From assembly GCA_037962975.1 (NCBI GenBank), contig CM075673.1:19576001-19640000 (forward strand): DNA of 64,000 nucleotides, in the 5' to 3' direction. The notes under the pieces were generated by a model. It ran no database searches and was not told the DNA's origin. It saw only the letters and a program-made list of their open reading frames with translations. A program made the position numbers and the translations under genes. Source of the DNA: Clitoria ternatea. Its lineage: Eukaryota; Streptophyta; Magnoliopsida; Fabales; Fabaceae. Position 1 is the stretch's first letter; each line of letters begins with the position of its first letter. Below are positions 45,170-56,526 of the stretch, in pieces.

Positions 45170-46461
45170 TGTTAGAGTAAAGTCTAAACTCATGATTGAG
45201 CAGTCTGAACCCCATGTGATTTATTAATAATACACATCAAGACTCTCAGCTAAAATAAAGTTTATACTATTTGTTTGCCTAACATTCTTTGAAGTGTACC
45301 AAGAGTCCATAGAGCTCTATTTGTAAAAGAAAGGGGGAGTCCATAAAAATCAATTCGCTTTTAGAATGAAGAAGTCTGCACCCTTTCAAGCTTCACTGGA
45401 TCAAGTCTCTTTTTGTGTCTTCAGACCATGAGAAGCTCTGTGACTCTTCGAGTTCTTGAAAATGATCTTTCCTTTCTAAAAATAAAGCTGTATGAACTTT
45501 CTCATGTCTTCTCTAGAGCTAGCATTAAAGAGGCAATCAACAAAAAAGTTAAAGACTTTCTCACACGTATCAAGAAAACTGCCTCACAATTCTCAAGGTG
45601 TTAGAAAAGCTGAACCTAATCAAAACAGATAACCTAAGGTCAACTGCTATAGAGTGTACATATTTTCCTAAAGTGCATAAGTAAAAAGGACCTTTTGTTG
45701 AAGACTTTTGAAGTTACCCAGATAAGGAAACCTCTCTGAAGCATGTGTCTACACTCAATGACAGCGTAATCCTCAAGACCAACATCCTTCAAAACTAACC
45801 AATGGATATCTTTCAGAAGGACTATAAATACAAGAAACTTCAGAATTCAACATGTTACAAGTTACGCAGTCACGTTGTTCATTCTCATACTTGAATTCTC
45901 TCTTTTAGAAACCAAAGCTTGAGAGACTTTTTCTTAAAGTTTCTAAGTTCTTGTATTCACTACATAAGTCTTCCTTGTAGTTCTACTTAGTGCAGACCAT
46001 GACTTATAGTAATTTGTAGCTCGGTGTACCCTGTAATCATTTCATATCTTTGTACGTTGAGTTATTTGATTGTAACTTCAAACACTTTCTCTACTGTTAC
46101 TTTGTACATTCTAGTGTGTTGCCATAATCTGTTAGCGTTGGTAAACACTGTAGCCTGAAAAGGCTTTTGGAAGAATACTTGGGTTTGTAGCCAAGAGTGG
46201 CTAGTGTCAAGAATACTATTTCACTAGGCAGGTGCAAATTGTAAAAGCATTTTACAATAGTGAAAAATCCTTTGATCTAAAGGGACTGGACATAGCTTCT
46301 ATGTTGGAAGTGAACCGAGATAAATTCCGCTATGTGTTTCTCTGTTCCCTTTCTTCAGTCTGTTAAAATTACATATTTCGCTAAAGTGGTATGTAGAATT
46401 TTTCAGAGAAAGAGTTTAAGACTTAGTAAACCTCTCTTCTAAGTCTAACTCTGTACTATCA
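45170..46461 (+). mobile_element. Solo LTR, copia-type (1292 bp)
   Basis: It starts TGTTAGAGTAAAG and ends TGTACTATCA, with a perfect GCTAA duplication on both sides. A TATA box (ACTATAAATAC) lies at 45823-45830, giving plus orientation. No primer site, coding frame or second LTR is present, so it is best read as the product of LTR-LTR recombination that removed the internal region. The TG...CA ends and U5 style look copia-like; lineage within copia is not certain. The short frames inside are not genes. Confidence 0.82.
45823..45830 (+). promoter_or_regulatory. TATA box of the solo LTR at 45170
   Basis: GGACTATAAATACAAG in mid-LTR. Confidence 0.6.
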
Positions 46462-46466
46462 GCTAA
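46462..46466. repeat. Target-site duplication GCTAA (right)
   Basis: Exact partner of 45165-45169. Confidence 0.85.
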
Positions 46467-48205
46467 AATATGAGTTTAGCTATCGGTTAATTAATTGAAA
46501 AACTATCGGGTAGTGGTCATTGTAAGATCATTGTCGGAATAGAGCCGGTACATATTTTCAAGCTTTGGAATTTTAGATTCCAGATAAGGGGAGTATTATA
46601 TATTTAAAATGTATGAGTTATGAACGAATAGTAGATATTTTTGTATTTATTTGTTATGAGTATTTGATTAACATGAACAATAAAATTAATGAATAATGAT
46701 TATATAATTGACTTGGTAGTATATTCTTATTTGGTGATTATCGTTTATTTGATTGAGTATTATAGAATTAGATAAATCTTCGTTCATATAGTTGAATGAT
46801 TGTTTTTTATAATTACTGATGTTGATAAGTTTGAGATAGCTTAATTGATAATGAGAATCTACTATAATGGATGGTTGTGCATAGCATTTGCATAAGGACG
46901 CACACATAACTGCAGGGGCTGTGATGCTGGCATAGATGGGAGGGCAGCCCTTGGATAGGCATAAACCTTGTGGTGGCTTTTTCATATTCCACGAACGCCT
47001 TTGAGTGGGACTCAAGGTCGACCCGCAATATCGTTGTTGATTTACCATTGTCACTGAGAGTGACTGGTGTTGCAAAATGGGTGAATAGTTTGGTACCAGT
47101 AAAATAATCGAATAAGTTCATAAAATTGTTATATAGTGCAGTATTAATCTCATCATTAGATTCAGATCGCATGTATGTGCATTAGTGCTGCGAGGCAGCC
47201 ATTATTTAGATTAAAAGTTATGGGACAACTATTAATTATGAATTAAGCACTGTAAGGCAGCCATGGATTTTGACATTGTGTGATATACATCTGGATTGAT
47301 GTATATGTATGAATATATGTTAAATGGCAATGTTTATGATGATGAGTTGTGATGGATTAATAAATGAATAAAATATGATGATTATGATGATCATGGATTG
47401 AATTGTACTTGAACTGGATAGATATTTGTATATTGTGGCAAATTTGGTTCTGTATTTATCATTTAACATATATATGCTCACCTCTGTACCAATTTTTAAT
47501 ATTGTAATGAACCTAGGTCGAGAAGAAGATTGGTGATCAGCTTGTGAAGTTAGGCTGAAAATCCTTTGGAAGGATTGTACATATAATTGTATATGTTTTT
47601 ATAGTTTTTGTGTTATGTATAGCCTTGATTGGCTCTTTTGGTACTATTGTATATCACAGTGTAGTGGTTTAGAATTTGTTTTGAGACATATACATACATA
47701 AGCACTGATGATGAAAATAGTGTTAATTATGCCTAGGAACTATTTACATTGAATTAATGTTGAATGATATGTAATGGGCAGGTTTGTGGAAAGGCATTAA
47801 GCCTTAGATTTGATTATTGCCAAGATAGTGATAGTAATTATGTTGTAACAATGAAATCGGATAAGAATTCCATGTTGAATTTTTATGAAAAACCATGTTT
47901 AACTAGGAATTGGGTATGCCAAATTGTGATATGTGAGATTATGGAACCTCTAGATAGGTTGAATATGACCTATATAATATTTTAAATGTGTTTGGGTTGA
48001 TGAAAACCCTTTTGGATTAGAATTGAAGGGTTAAGTTGATAGAAATGACCTAAAATGGCATAAACATATTTTACCGCATATCTTCCTTATTTTTGGAAAT
48101 TTTTTAGTGTGTTCAAGCTCATTAGTTCATGATTGAATTATATATGTTGTCTATAAAATTTGATGAAGATTGAGTAAGTATAGGTTAGGTTTTAAGGAGT
48201 TGGAA

Positions 48206-48800
48206 GCACTAAGTCTGTTGTTTATGTTTTCTGTTCTGAGTCTGTTGCGGTTTCTGCACTAAGTCTATTGTTTCTGTTTTTTGTTTTGAGTCTGTTGTTG
48301 TTTTTGCACTAAGTCTGTTGTCTCTGTTTTCTGTTTTGGGTCTATTATGATTTTTGCACTAAGTCTGCTATTTTTGTTTTCTGGTTTGAGTCTACTACTA
48401 TTTGTACTAAGTCTGCTATTTTTGTTTTCTATTTTGAGTCTGCTACTCTTTCTACACTAAGTCTATTGTTTCTATTTTTTTTTAGTCTGTTGTAATTTTT
48501 GTACTAAGTTTGTTGTTTCTGTTTTCTGTTTTGAGTCTATTGTTACTTCTACACTAAGTCTGCTATTTTTATTTTTTTGTTTTGAATATGTTGCGATTTT
48601 TGTACTAAGTCTGATGTTTCTGTTTTTTATTTTGAGTCCTTTGTTGTTTCTGCACTAAGTCTGCTATTTCTTTTTCTGTTTTGAGTCTGTTATTGTTTCT
48701 ACATTAAGTCTGTTGTTTTTGTTTTTTGTTTTGAGTCTACTGTTACTATTTCTATTTGAGTTTGTTGTTGTTTCTGTCTTTAAGTCTAATGTTTTGATTT
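48206..48800. repeat. Minisatellite, about 50-bp period
   Basis: At least eleven diverged units, each containing CACTAAGTCTGTTG followed by TTTCTGTTTT and TTTTGAGTCTGTTG. Unit starts fall near 48207, 48257, 48307, 48357, 48405, 48455, 48502, 48552, 48603, 48653 and 48702, so the period is about 50 bp. One strand is strongly T-rich. The array lies between the long-LTR copy and the solo LTR at 48924. Confidence 0.88.
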
Positions 48801-48918
48801 TGTATTAAGTCTGTTATTGTTTGCTCTAAAAATATGGTTGAGTCTATTATTGCATAATTGTTTTCAAAAAAATGCCATATATTTTTATTTACCTTGTTGT
48901 AACAAAATCTCGAAAAAC

Positions 48919-48923
48919 CTAAC
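48919..48923. repeat. Target-site duplication CTAAC (left)
   Basis: Repeated exactly at 50512-50516. Confidence 0.88.
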
Positions 48924-49182
48924 TGTAATTGGGTAAGATTTTGATAATGACAAGCATGATGACAAAGGTAAAGCATAAACATAAAAAATGCACATGAACA
49001 AGAAATGAATGTGTTTGATGAACAACAAAGGGAAAATGTGGTTGATAAAGACATGACATGAACAATGATCAAGAATAAGGACTGGATGCAAAATATGAAC
49101 AACTAAGGGAAAATATGATTAGCAAAAATTATGACATGGATCAGATTTATGCGTTTGAATTATTTGAAGGTACAGTGCAATA

Positions 49183-49354
49183 AATCAATTCATGGAAATG
49201 GCGAATCTATTCATGCACTCTTATGAATCAATTCATGGAAATGGTGAATCTATTCATGCACTCTCATGAATCAATTCATGGAAATGGCGAATCTATTCAT
49301 GCGCTCTTATGAATCAATTCATGGAAATGGCGAATCTATTCATGCACCTTTGGG
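49183..49354. repeat. 43-bp tandem repeat in solo-LTR U3
   Basis: Four units of 43 bp start at 49183, 49226, 49269 and 49312. Each contains AATCAATTCATGGAAATGG and GAATCTATTCATGC with one-base differences. Confidence 0.92.
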
Positions 49355-49680
49355 AATCGATCATGCATTCAAGGAATCGATTCAAGCTTAAAGGAATCGA
49401 TTCATGGCCTATTAAAAGCGTGGGAATCTATTCAGAAGACATAGGAATCGATTCATGGCCTATTAAATGCCTGGGAATCGATTCAAAGGACATGGGAATC
49501 GATTCATTGCTTTGGGAATCGATTCTTCCTCTTTAGGAATCGATTCATACATAGGAAAAAGCATGGGAATCGATTCAACACTGGAGGAATCGATTCATGC
49601 AGTGTATTTTTGACAAAATTATAGGCAGAAAAATCAAAGGAAGCGATTCATCATTTTAGGAATCAATTCATGTCATGAAA
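49353..49680. repeat. GGAATCGATTC palindrome array in solo-LTR U3
   Basis: About a dozen copies of GAATCGATTC or one-base variants in 330 bp, upstream of the TATA box, functionally placed like the TAATCGATTA array of the tandem element. Confidence 0.88.
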
Positions 49681-49866
49681 AACAACACTTCGTGATTTCT
49701 GGAAGTTTAATTTACGCGTTGGATTTTCAAGAAATCGAAGATGCTAATTTACAGATTCAAGGTCAGGAAATTTGCGCTAGGAAACAAGGAACCTAAATCA
49801 TGGATTGATTTGGGGAAATTTGCCTCAGAAGGAATTAAAAATTGGAAACCCCTTGCTTTTGATTAC

Positions 49867-49874
49867 TATAAATA
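49867..49874 (+). promoter_or_regulatory. TATA box of the solo LTR at 48924
   Basis: TTACTATAAATAGAGAAG, followed by the U5-like leader. Confidence 0.65.
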
Positions 49875-50470
49875 GAGAAGAGGTGAAGAGGCAGAAACAC
49901 ACCAATGGAGAAGCATTTCCTCTGTTTTCTTTCTTCCTTCCTCTTTGTTGCCTATTCTCTTTGTTTACTTCATTGGAAAATTAATTCTTTGAGAATTTAT
50001 TTTAAGAGAGAAAAATATTTTTGAGTGAGCTTAAATTTGTATATCCTCTCTGTGAGAGTTATTATTATTGTGTGAGAGCTTCAAGTTGTATATCTACTCT
50101 ATGAGAGAGAAAAATCTTATAAATCAAACACTAAAATTCTGAGAGTTTTAAGGTTGGGATTCAACCTTGGTTATTGAGAGATTTTGAGATTGGGTGGGTT
50201 GCCCTTTGCTTGTGAGGATTGAGTTCTTGAGTGTGGGACACTAGGAGACAATTGCTCAAAGCTTGTAATCTCAAATTCTCAATAGTGGAAATCCTTCAAA
50301 TGGGTTGCTTGAAGGCGAGACGTACATCGGGGTGGTGGAACTCGTTATACCGGTTTGCAAATTCTCTTTTTCCTTAAACTCATTTATTATTGTGAATTTA
50401 ATTTACAGATTCCGTGAAAAAATTTGGGATGTTACAGATTCCGCGAAAAAATTTGAAATACTCAATTCAT

Positions 50471-50483
50471 CCCCCCCCCCCCC
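50471..50483. repeat. Poly-C run (13 C) near the LTR end
   Basis: Thirteen consecutive C bases 28 bp from the LTR end. The tandem copia LTRs have six at the equivalent place (GGGGGG near 5141). Confidence 0.9.
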
Positions 50484-50511
50484 TTTTTGAGTATTGAGGC
50501 CTTGGCTAACA

Positions 50512-50516
50512 CTAAC
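50512..50516. repeat. Target-site duplication CTAAC (right)
   Basis: Exact partner of 48919-48923. Confidence 0.88.
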
Positions 50517-50843
50517 TTGGACTAGCCTATTTCCACCTTTACTCATGACCTCTTAACATGCTTGAACTGGTCTAGGCCGGGGTGCAAAGGCCGGCCTTGG
50601 GACCTTAATAATATTTATGAACTTAGATTTTACACTTGTCAAGTGGAGATATAATATTATATTTTCTATTCCAGTAGGGAAATAAAGGTCTTTGAGTGAT
50701 TCCTCGTACTAAATGTAACATCCTGGTTCTTTTTGAATTAATTACCGAGTAAGGTTAATTACAGAATTAAGATTATTGGTTGATTAAGCTAATGGCTGAA
50801 TAATAATAATAATGCCAGGAAATGACGCATGTGCCCCTGATGG

Positions 50844-50850
50844 TATAAAA
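50844..50850 (+). promoter_or_regulatory. TATA box of long-LTR copy 3
   Basis: GGTATAAAAGGGGTC, followed by a CTCTCTCTTC leader, the clearest promoter in this LTR family. Confidence 0.65.
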
Positions 50851-52849
50851 GGGGTCTGGTCTCTCTCTTCACATCATTCATTTTACGTTAAGCTGGAGAG
50901 GATCGAGAGAATTGGGAGCTTCTTCCCCTTCGAGGATATAGTGACGTTGTCCTGTACTTCTTCCAAGTTTCTTCTTCTTCTTCCTTATCGAGCCAGAGAG
51001 AGTGGGAGTTGTGTATTTCCCTCTGTGCATGCAACCAGTCTCCTTCTCTGGTATTCCTTCGTCTCCTCCTCATTCGTCTCCGTCTTCTCCTTTATCCAAC
51101 TCAGCAACGTTGTGATATCCTGAGGTGGGAACCCTCCACTGTTGGCAAGATCAGACTGTTCGAGGGTGTGAAAACAGCTTTGGGTTCCCCAAGCTGAGTG
51201 CTGAGTCCAGCGTCTGAACCCAGAGGTTGTGTGATCTGGAGGGAGCGGTTGAAGGACGATTGGTCGGCATTGTTAGCTCGACGAAATAGCTTCTGGTTCT
51301 TCCAAGCTGGGAGCAGGGTGCTGTGCTGAATGACTGGAAGCTGGGTCGTTCTGTTGAGAACGAGTGACCGATGGACGATCGGTCGGTGCTGTAAGCTCAT
51401 GGAGCTTCTGGAATCTTCATTCCAGGTAGGGGGTGCTTTACATTTCAAATGCATGGTTTATGGACGGGTTCCGGGTGAATTTATTCTAATGTGTTGTGTT
51501 ATGTTTGATTTGTGCTGATTGATGCGTTGTGATTGAGCAATAATGCATGAAACGCCCGGATTTATGATAACTGTGATCTGTCTAGTGTTGTGACAATTTC
51601 GTCCATGAGTGCATATTGATATTTTTGAGAATTCCGAATGAATGCATGTGAATGTGAATGCCATTATAATTTCCGAATGCATGAGATGTGGGTTTAATAT
51701 GTTGATTCCTATTTGGAATGTTGTGTTGAAATGCATGTTGATTTCATTGAGAATGCCGAGTGCAGGTACTGTAATATTGTTATACCGATTCGTGTGTTAT
51801 GAGTCACTATGACAAAATGCATGTGATGCATGTGATGAAAATATGGATTTCTGAGTGAATCCAAATGTTGTGCTGAATCGGTTGTGATTTCAATGGTTGC
51901 ATGAAATGCGCTTGATAACCAAGGATGCTTGCTGAGAAATGCATAAGACTGCATGTATAGGAAAAGGGTGATACGTGGAAGGTCAGGAACCCTATGAGAT
52001 GATTTCCAGCTACAGATTCTGGCTAGATCCTGTGAGAGCCCGTGATATCCGATGGAGCTAGAGTTAAGTCTCGAGACGTCACGAGGTGACCGGTATCACG
52101 CGGGAAGGGCTAATAGACGAGAGGCCGGGAAGGAATCTGTAACTGAAAATTATTGTTTAAGTCGGATCCGCATGCATATATGTAGGTGCATTGATATTGA
52201 GAATAATGTGATTAACATAACTTTGAATGATTTGAGTGAATTCCGACTGAATGATGTTGTATGGGTGAATTCTAATTGAATGAATGCGTGCCCACTGAAA
52301 TTGTTGCCGAGTGCGAGGTGTTCGTATGTTGCGTATGTGTATATATATTTGTGAGTAGTGTGGGTAATATGAATTTTTATAGCCCTGTATGAATGGAGTA
52401 ATCCGATTGGATAATGTTGTGTGAATGCTCTTAATAAATGGCAGTGGATATTGTTATTGATGGGTATATATGTAAATGGTATTATTGAGAATGCAGAGAC
52501 TAATCTGAGTCAATAACTGTCATTTAATATGTAAAAGCTCACCCCTACTATGGCTATATTTTTCAGTATATGCAGGTCGGACTGATGAATGATGAGAAGG
52601 CCTTAAGTCTGAGTGATGAGCACTTAGATTGTTGAAGGGCACATATAGTACATATTGTATATAGTCAGATGTAGCCTTGGCCGGCTCTTACAAACGTTGT
52701 ATGTTGAGCACATGTTTATATATGAGAAATCTGAGTTCCAGTATTCTGAATATATATTATGTATGATGTTATAAAGTTGTTGAGTTATTTGAGAGGTTCT
52801 GTTACAAGGAAAACGTCAAGGACCAATGGTTCCGTGTGGGGTATAGTTG

Positions 52850-53610
52850 AGAGCCGTTTCCGAGTGAGACTTTGGGCGAGTGGGCCTCTTTCCCGAGTGG
52901 TGAAGGCATAAGGCAGTTCCGAATAAGATGTACTCGAGTGGACTACTTCCGAGGGAAGGCTAGTCCATTTGTTACCGAGTGAAAAATAGCTGAGTAAACC
53001 ATCCTGAGTGGGAAAGGAATGAATACTCCCGAGTGGAAATCCCGATTGAACCACTTCCGAAGGAAGAGGGGTTGTGATGGTCTTGATTAAGGTGTATTCT
53101 AGGAGTCTTCTTCCGAGTGAATAAGGTTATATCTTCCGAGTGAATGAGGTTATATATTCCGAGTGAATAAGGTTATGTATTCCGAGTGGATAAGATTTAA
53201 ATAAGTCCGAGTGAGACTTAACTTGGTGAATTCCTCCGAGTGATGTGAGGTCGGAGTAATTCCGAATGGAACTTGATGGTGGAGACCCCTTCCGAGGGAA
53301 GAGAGGTTAAGTGATCTCCGAGTGAGGAAGTTTAGAATATCCTGAGTGAAGAATGTGTGATACATTTTCGAATGTGTTGAGGCTTAGGTGCCTCCGAGTG
53401 ATGACTGGGAAATATTCCGGGTGAGGGAAGTTTATAGATTCCGAGTGGAATAACTATCATTTTCCGAGTGGAACATGTGTGTGACCTTCCTGAATAAAAA
53501 TAAAGAGCTATGTAAAAACTTCCGAGGGAGGCATGTATGTTGGGATCGTTCCCGAGTGAACGGAATCCCCTAATCCGAGTGAAGGAATACCGAGTGAATG
53601 GTTCGCTTCA
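52850..53610 (+). repeat. CCGAGTG-rich array
   Basis: About thirty copies of TTCCGAGTGA or one-base variants at irregular 15-40 bp spacing. The same array, inverted, occurs at 63590-63990. Immediately after it are GCTTCAGCG and GCTCAAGCG motifs (53600-53655). Confidence 0.85.
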
Positions 53611-53876
53611 GCGAATGAGGGATTCGCTCCAACGAGGAAAGGCTCGCTCAAGCGTTGTCTTCTGCTGGCTTGTGTTTAACTGACGCTGGGTCCTGCCAGC
53701 GTGTGGCATTTGGACCCGGTCTCCTCTTCTTATCTGATCGGTTTCCACTTTCCCTTGCCTTTATTCTGTTTTAATTTACCCCGACTCCTAATCTAAGCTG
53801 CTTGTGAACGTGTGAAACTGTTCAGAATTTTGGAAAAATTTCCTCTGTCTCGGTTTTGTCTTTAATTAAGTCAGGT

Positions 53877-54305
53877 TGTTTCACTAAACCACCAGCCTTA
53901 CGCGTTGTGAGGCGAAAGGAGGTGTCACCTGCAAGGACACTTTGACGCTCAAGTCAGTGAATATTCAATGGGAATATTAAAGCTCAAGCATAAGTTATCG
54001 AAGGAATGTTCTACCTTTGTTATGTTGATACATGGGTATTTATACCTGAAGATAGCGGAAGAGCCTTCTTGCTCATGAAGTTTCCCGTACACCATGTTAG
54101 TACAATTCTGATCATTTACAAAAAGGCTGACACATGAAAGAGACGTTTCCAAATGACTCTACCTACCAATTAGTCACTTTGTAGGTTACTTGTTTAACAC
54201 ACTGATGCATAGGTCAACTCTGACTTTCCGGTGTTGAGAGAATGTCTCATACCGAAGACAGTTCAAGAACCTTGCACATGATACCAAAATATTGGTGTTG
54301 TAACA
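53877..54305 (-). repeat. Tat-like LTR remnant
   Basis: Candidate ends are TGTTTCAC...GTAACA. It shares GGACACTTTGACGCTCAAGT (53935) and a GGTATTTATACC TATA-like box (54035) with 28008-28756 and 34440-34832. No matching target duplication was found, so the ends are tentative. Confidence 0.45.
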
Positions 54306-56526
54306 CCAAATTATATGGGATACTGGTCCTGAATAACGGATTATGATCAAATTACCGTATTACCTATGGGTGATCATGTAAATATTTATTTATTTTTAGT
54401 TCATAATATACATTAATATAAATATTTCATCCACATATAATATAAAAATTTGTAACCGTATAGTTTTTTTATAACAGAATATCCATATCGTTTAAATATT
54501 AATAAAAGATCATGAAAAAATATTTTTTGACAAATATTGATTATGTTGGGGTAAATATTAATTATTTTATATGTAAGTTGTTTTTTGAAACTAAAATATT
54601 TATTTTAAATTACACATATTAATTTTTAGAATTTAATTTAAATATACTATAAGTGTAATTTTTTTTACTGACATTCAATCATAATTGTCATATAAGTAAT
54701 CAACCTTAATTTTTTATAATAATTACTTTAAATATCATACTTATGACAAATTCTAACTGGTTGTCACTGTAAAACTTTTTATACTAACAATGTCTAATAA
54801 TTAAACACTTTTTTTATGGTCATGCAACTATATATGTTCGTATAATTTAATACTAATATATTTAATATATAGTGTTCACAGCTGTTATGTAAAAAATTAT
54901 TTATATAATTTAAATATTAATAGATGACCATGTAGAACATATAATTTTTATTCTATATTACATATATTAGTTTCTTTTTTAAGCCTTGCGAATATTTAAA
55001 GTTAATTATAGGGTAAATTATCAATTCTAAATTAAATACTCCAATGTATATCATATATCATATTAGAAGAAAGATGTTCCTTCTTTGTTTAAATTCATGA
55101 AAAATGGAAATATATGTAAATAAAATTATTTAGTTGTCATTCTTGATGTAACAAAGTTGATTTACTTAAAAGTTGTAAAATAAGATAATTAAATATTTTG
55201 AATTAACTTTCTTGTCAATTATTGTGAATTTAAATATTAATCAATCAAAAGCAAAGAATGCCAACTGCATTAACTCTCTCCACATTCTCGTATCTTAGAA
55301 AATATATTAAACATTACATGATAACGTTGCTTATACTTAGACAAGACACAAAGCGATTTTTCTAGTCACCACTCACGCGCCACAACACCATGTATATATA
55401 AACACATATGATAATTTATATCTCATCTATATTACAGATACTCAGGTTTTATATATAATACTAACGTTTTAGACCGTAATAGAAACAAAATAATATTTAA
55501 AATAAAATAATTTTTAAAGTATAATTATTATAAACATGTATAATGTTGAATTTAAATACTAACATATTATTATAGGAAATTTTTATTTTTATATTTAATA
55601 AAAATTTATTTCGATAATTTAAATATTAATATACAAATTTGATTCGGTTTGATATTATATTTTTAATATAATTCATTCAAATGTTGGGTTTTCTTTCCTT
55701 TTTTTTATTACGAGTGGTATGCAATAACTTTATTTTAAAGTCATGTAAATATTTATTCCAATATTTTAAAATACTATATACTAGAAATATGTCCGTACGT
55801 TACACAAGTTTATTTATAGGTTAATATTTTAGAGAAATTTTTTAAAATTAAATAAATGTATTATTACAATGAAGTCTTGTAAATATAAATAATTAAAATA
55901 AAAATTATATAAAAATATTATTGTGATGAAATTTTATATAAAAGCGTTTTTTAAAACATATGTAACTTTCTTAATACCAATGGATGATTGGTGTTTGATT
56001 CCCCTTAAACAAATGTGTATTCGAATGAGATATTATTTACTTTTTCTTTCTTTCTTTCTTCATATTGAGCAACCAACATCGGAAGATTAAATTTACCTGA
56101 CTCTTTTGCAAATGATTTTAGAGATGTTAAAACTTAAAACACTAAATACAATGTTTTTATATAATGTCATTTTGTTTTTATATATTAGTTTTTTCATATG
56201 TTAAATGACTAAAACAATATGTCAATTGATAAATTCTAAAACAATATGTTTGTTATTTACTAATTCACAATAACGGATTTTACGGGTACCTTCACTTTTT
56301 AAAAAATTTACTCTTTTATGTTTAATATACTCTAAAACAATCGAATATATTTAACAACCTTAGGCCAATAGTGGAAGATAAATTAATTAATAATAATCAA
56401 TTATTAATAATAGAATGTATCAAACTGAATCACTCAAATTAAAATGGTTTTTGAGAAATATGTCATTAACTCACACATTTAATAATGGAAAAAATCCTTT
56501 ATCTTTGTTAAAATTAAAACGACAAT
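54306..56526. other. A+T-rich intergenic stretch
   Basis: Very A+T-rich. I see no gene, RNA or clear element ends. A short CTTT microsatellite is at 56044-56063. Confidence 0.6.

Larger units (their letters stand above)
44349..48200 (+). repeat. Long LTR, plus orientation, copy 2 (interrupted by a solo LTR)
   Basis: It starts TATAATATCTCAATT near 44349. Shared landmarks: CT-rich leader (44600-44740), TTAAAATGTATGAGTTATGAACG (46597), GAGTGGGACTCAAGG (47002), CACTGAGAGTGACTGG (47053), TTTGGTACCAGTAAAAT (47090), TGCTCACCTC (47473) and ATAGCCTTGATTGGCTC (47620). The order and spacing match copy 1 once the 1.3-kb insertion at 45170-46461 is removed. The 3' end is unclear; frames inside carry no domains. 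Confidence 0.6.
48924..50511 (+). mobile_element. Solo LTR, Sirevirus-type copia (1588 bp)
   Basis: It starts TGTAATTGGGTAAG and ends GGCCTTGGCTAACA, the reverse complement of the TGTTAGCCAAGGCC end of the tandem copia element, and shares its U5 (GGGCAACCCACCC on the other strand, CTCAACCTTTG-type strings). A perfect CTAAC duplication flanks it. A TATA box (ACTATAAATAG) is at 49867-49874. Its U3 carries GGAATCGATTC palindromes in place of the TAATCGATTA of the other family. No internal region remains. Confidence 0.88.
50714..53876 (+). repeat. Long LTR, plus orientation, copy 3 (TGTAACATCC family)
   Basis: It starts TGTAACATCCTGG. It has a good TATA box (GGTATAAAAGGGG, 50844-50850), a CT-rich leader, TTTACATTTCAAATGCATGG (51434), GCTCACCCCTACTATGGC with TTTTTCAG (52537) and GTAGCCTTGGCCGGCTC (52672). 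Downstream it holds a CCGAGTG array and GCTCAAGCG motifs, in the same order as the minus-oriented copy at 63251-64000. The expected GGATGTYACA end is missing; the copy appears cut where a Tat-like remnant begins. Frames inside overlap on both strands and have no domains. Confidence 0.6.

Noticed and set aside
46686..47172. Two overlapping minus-strand frames of 129 and 119 residues
   Set aside because: They overlap in different frames within a long LTR, have no domain, and are absent from the related copies.
50426..50436. GGGATGTTACA read as the end of a long-family LTR inside the solo LTR
   Set aside because: It lies in a short local duplication (ACAGATTCCG repeated) and the solo-LTR ends with a target duplication are clear outside it.
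50812..51736. Cluster of frames on both strands around 51 kb
   Set aside because: They overlap on both strands in the leader of a long LTR with no conserved domain. The leader has few stops because it is CT-rich.
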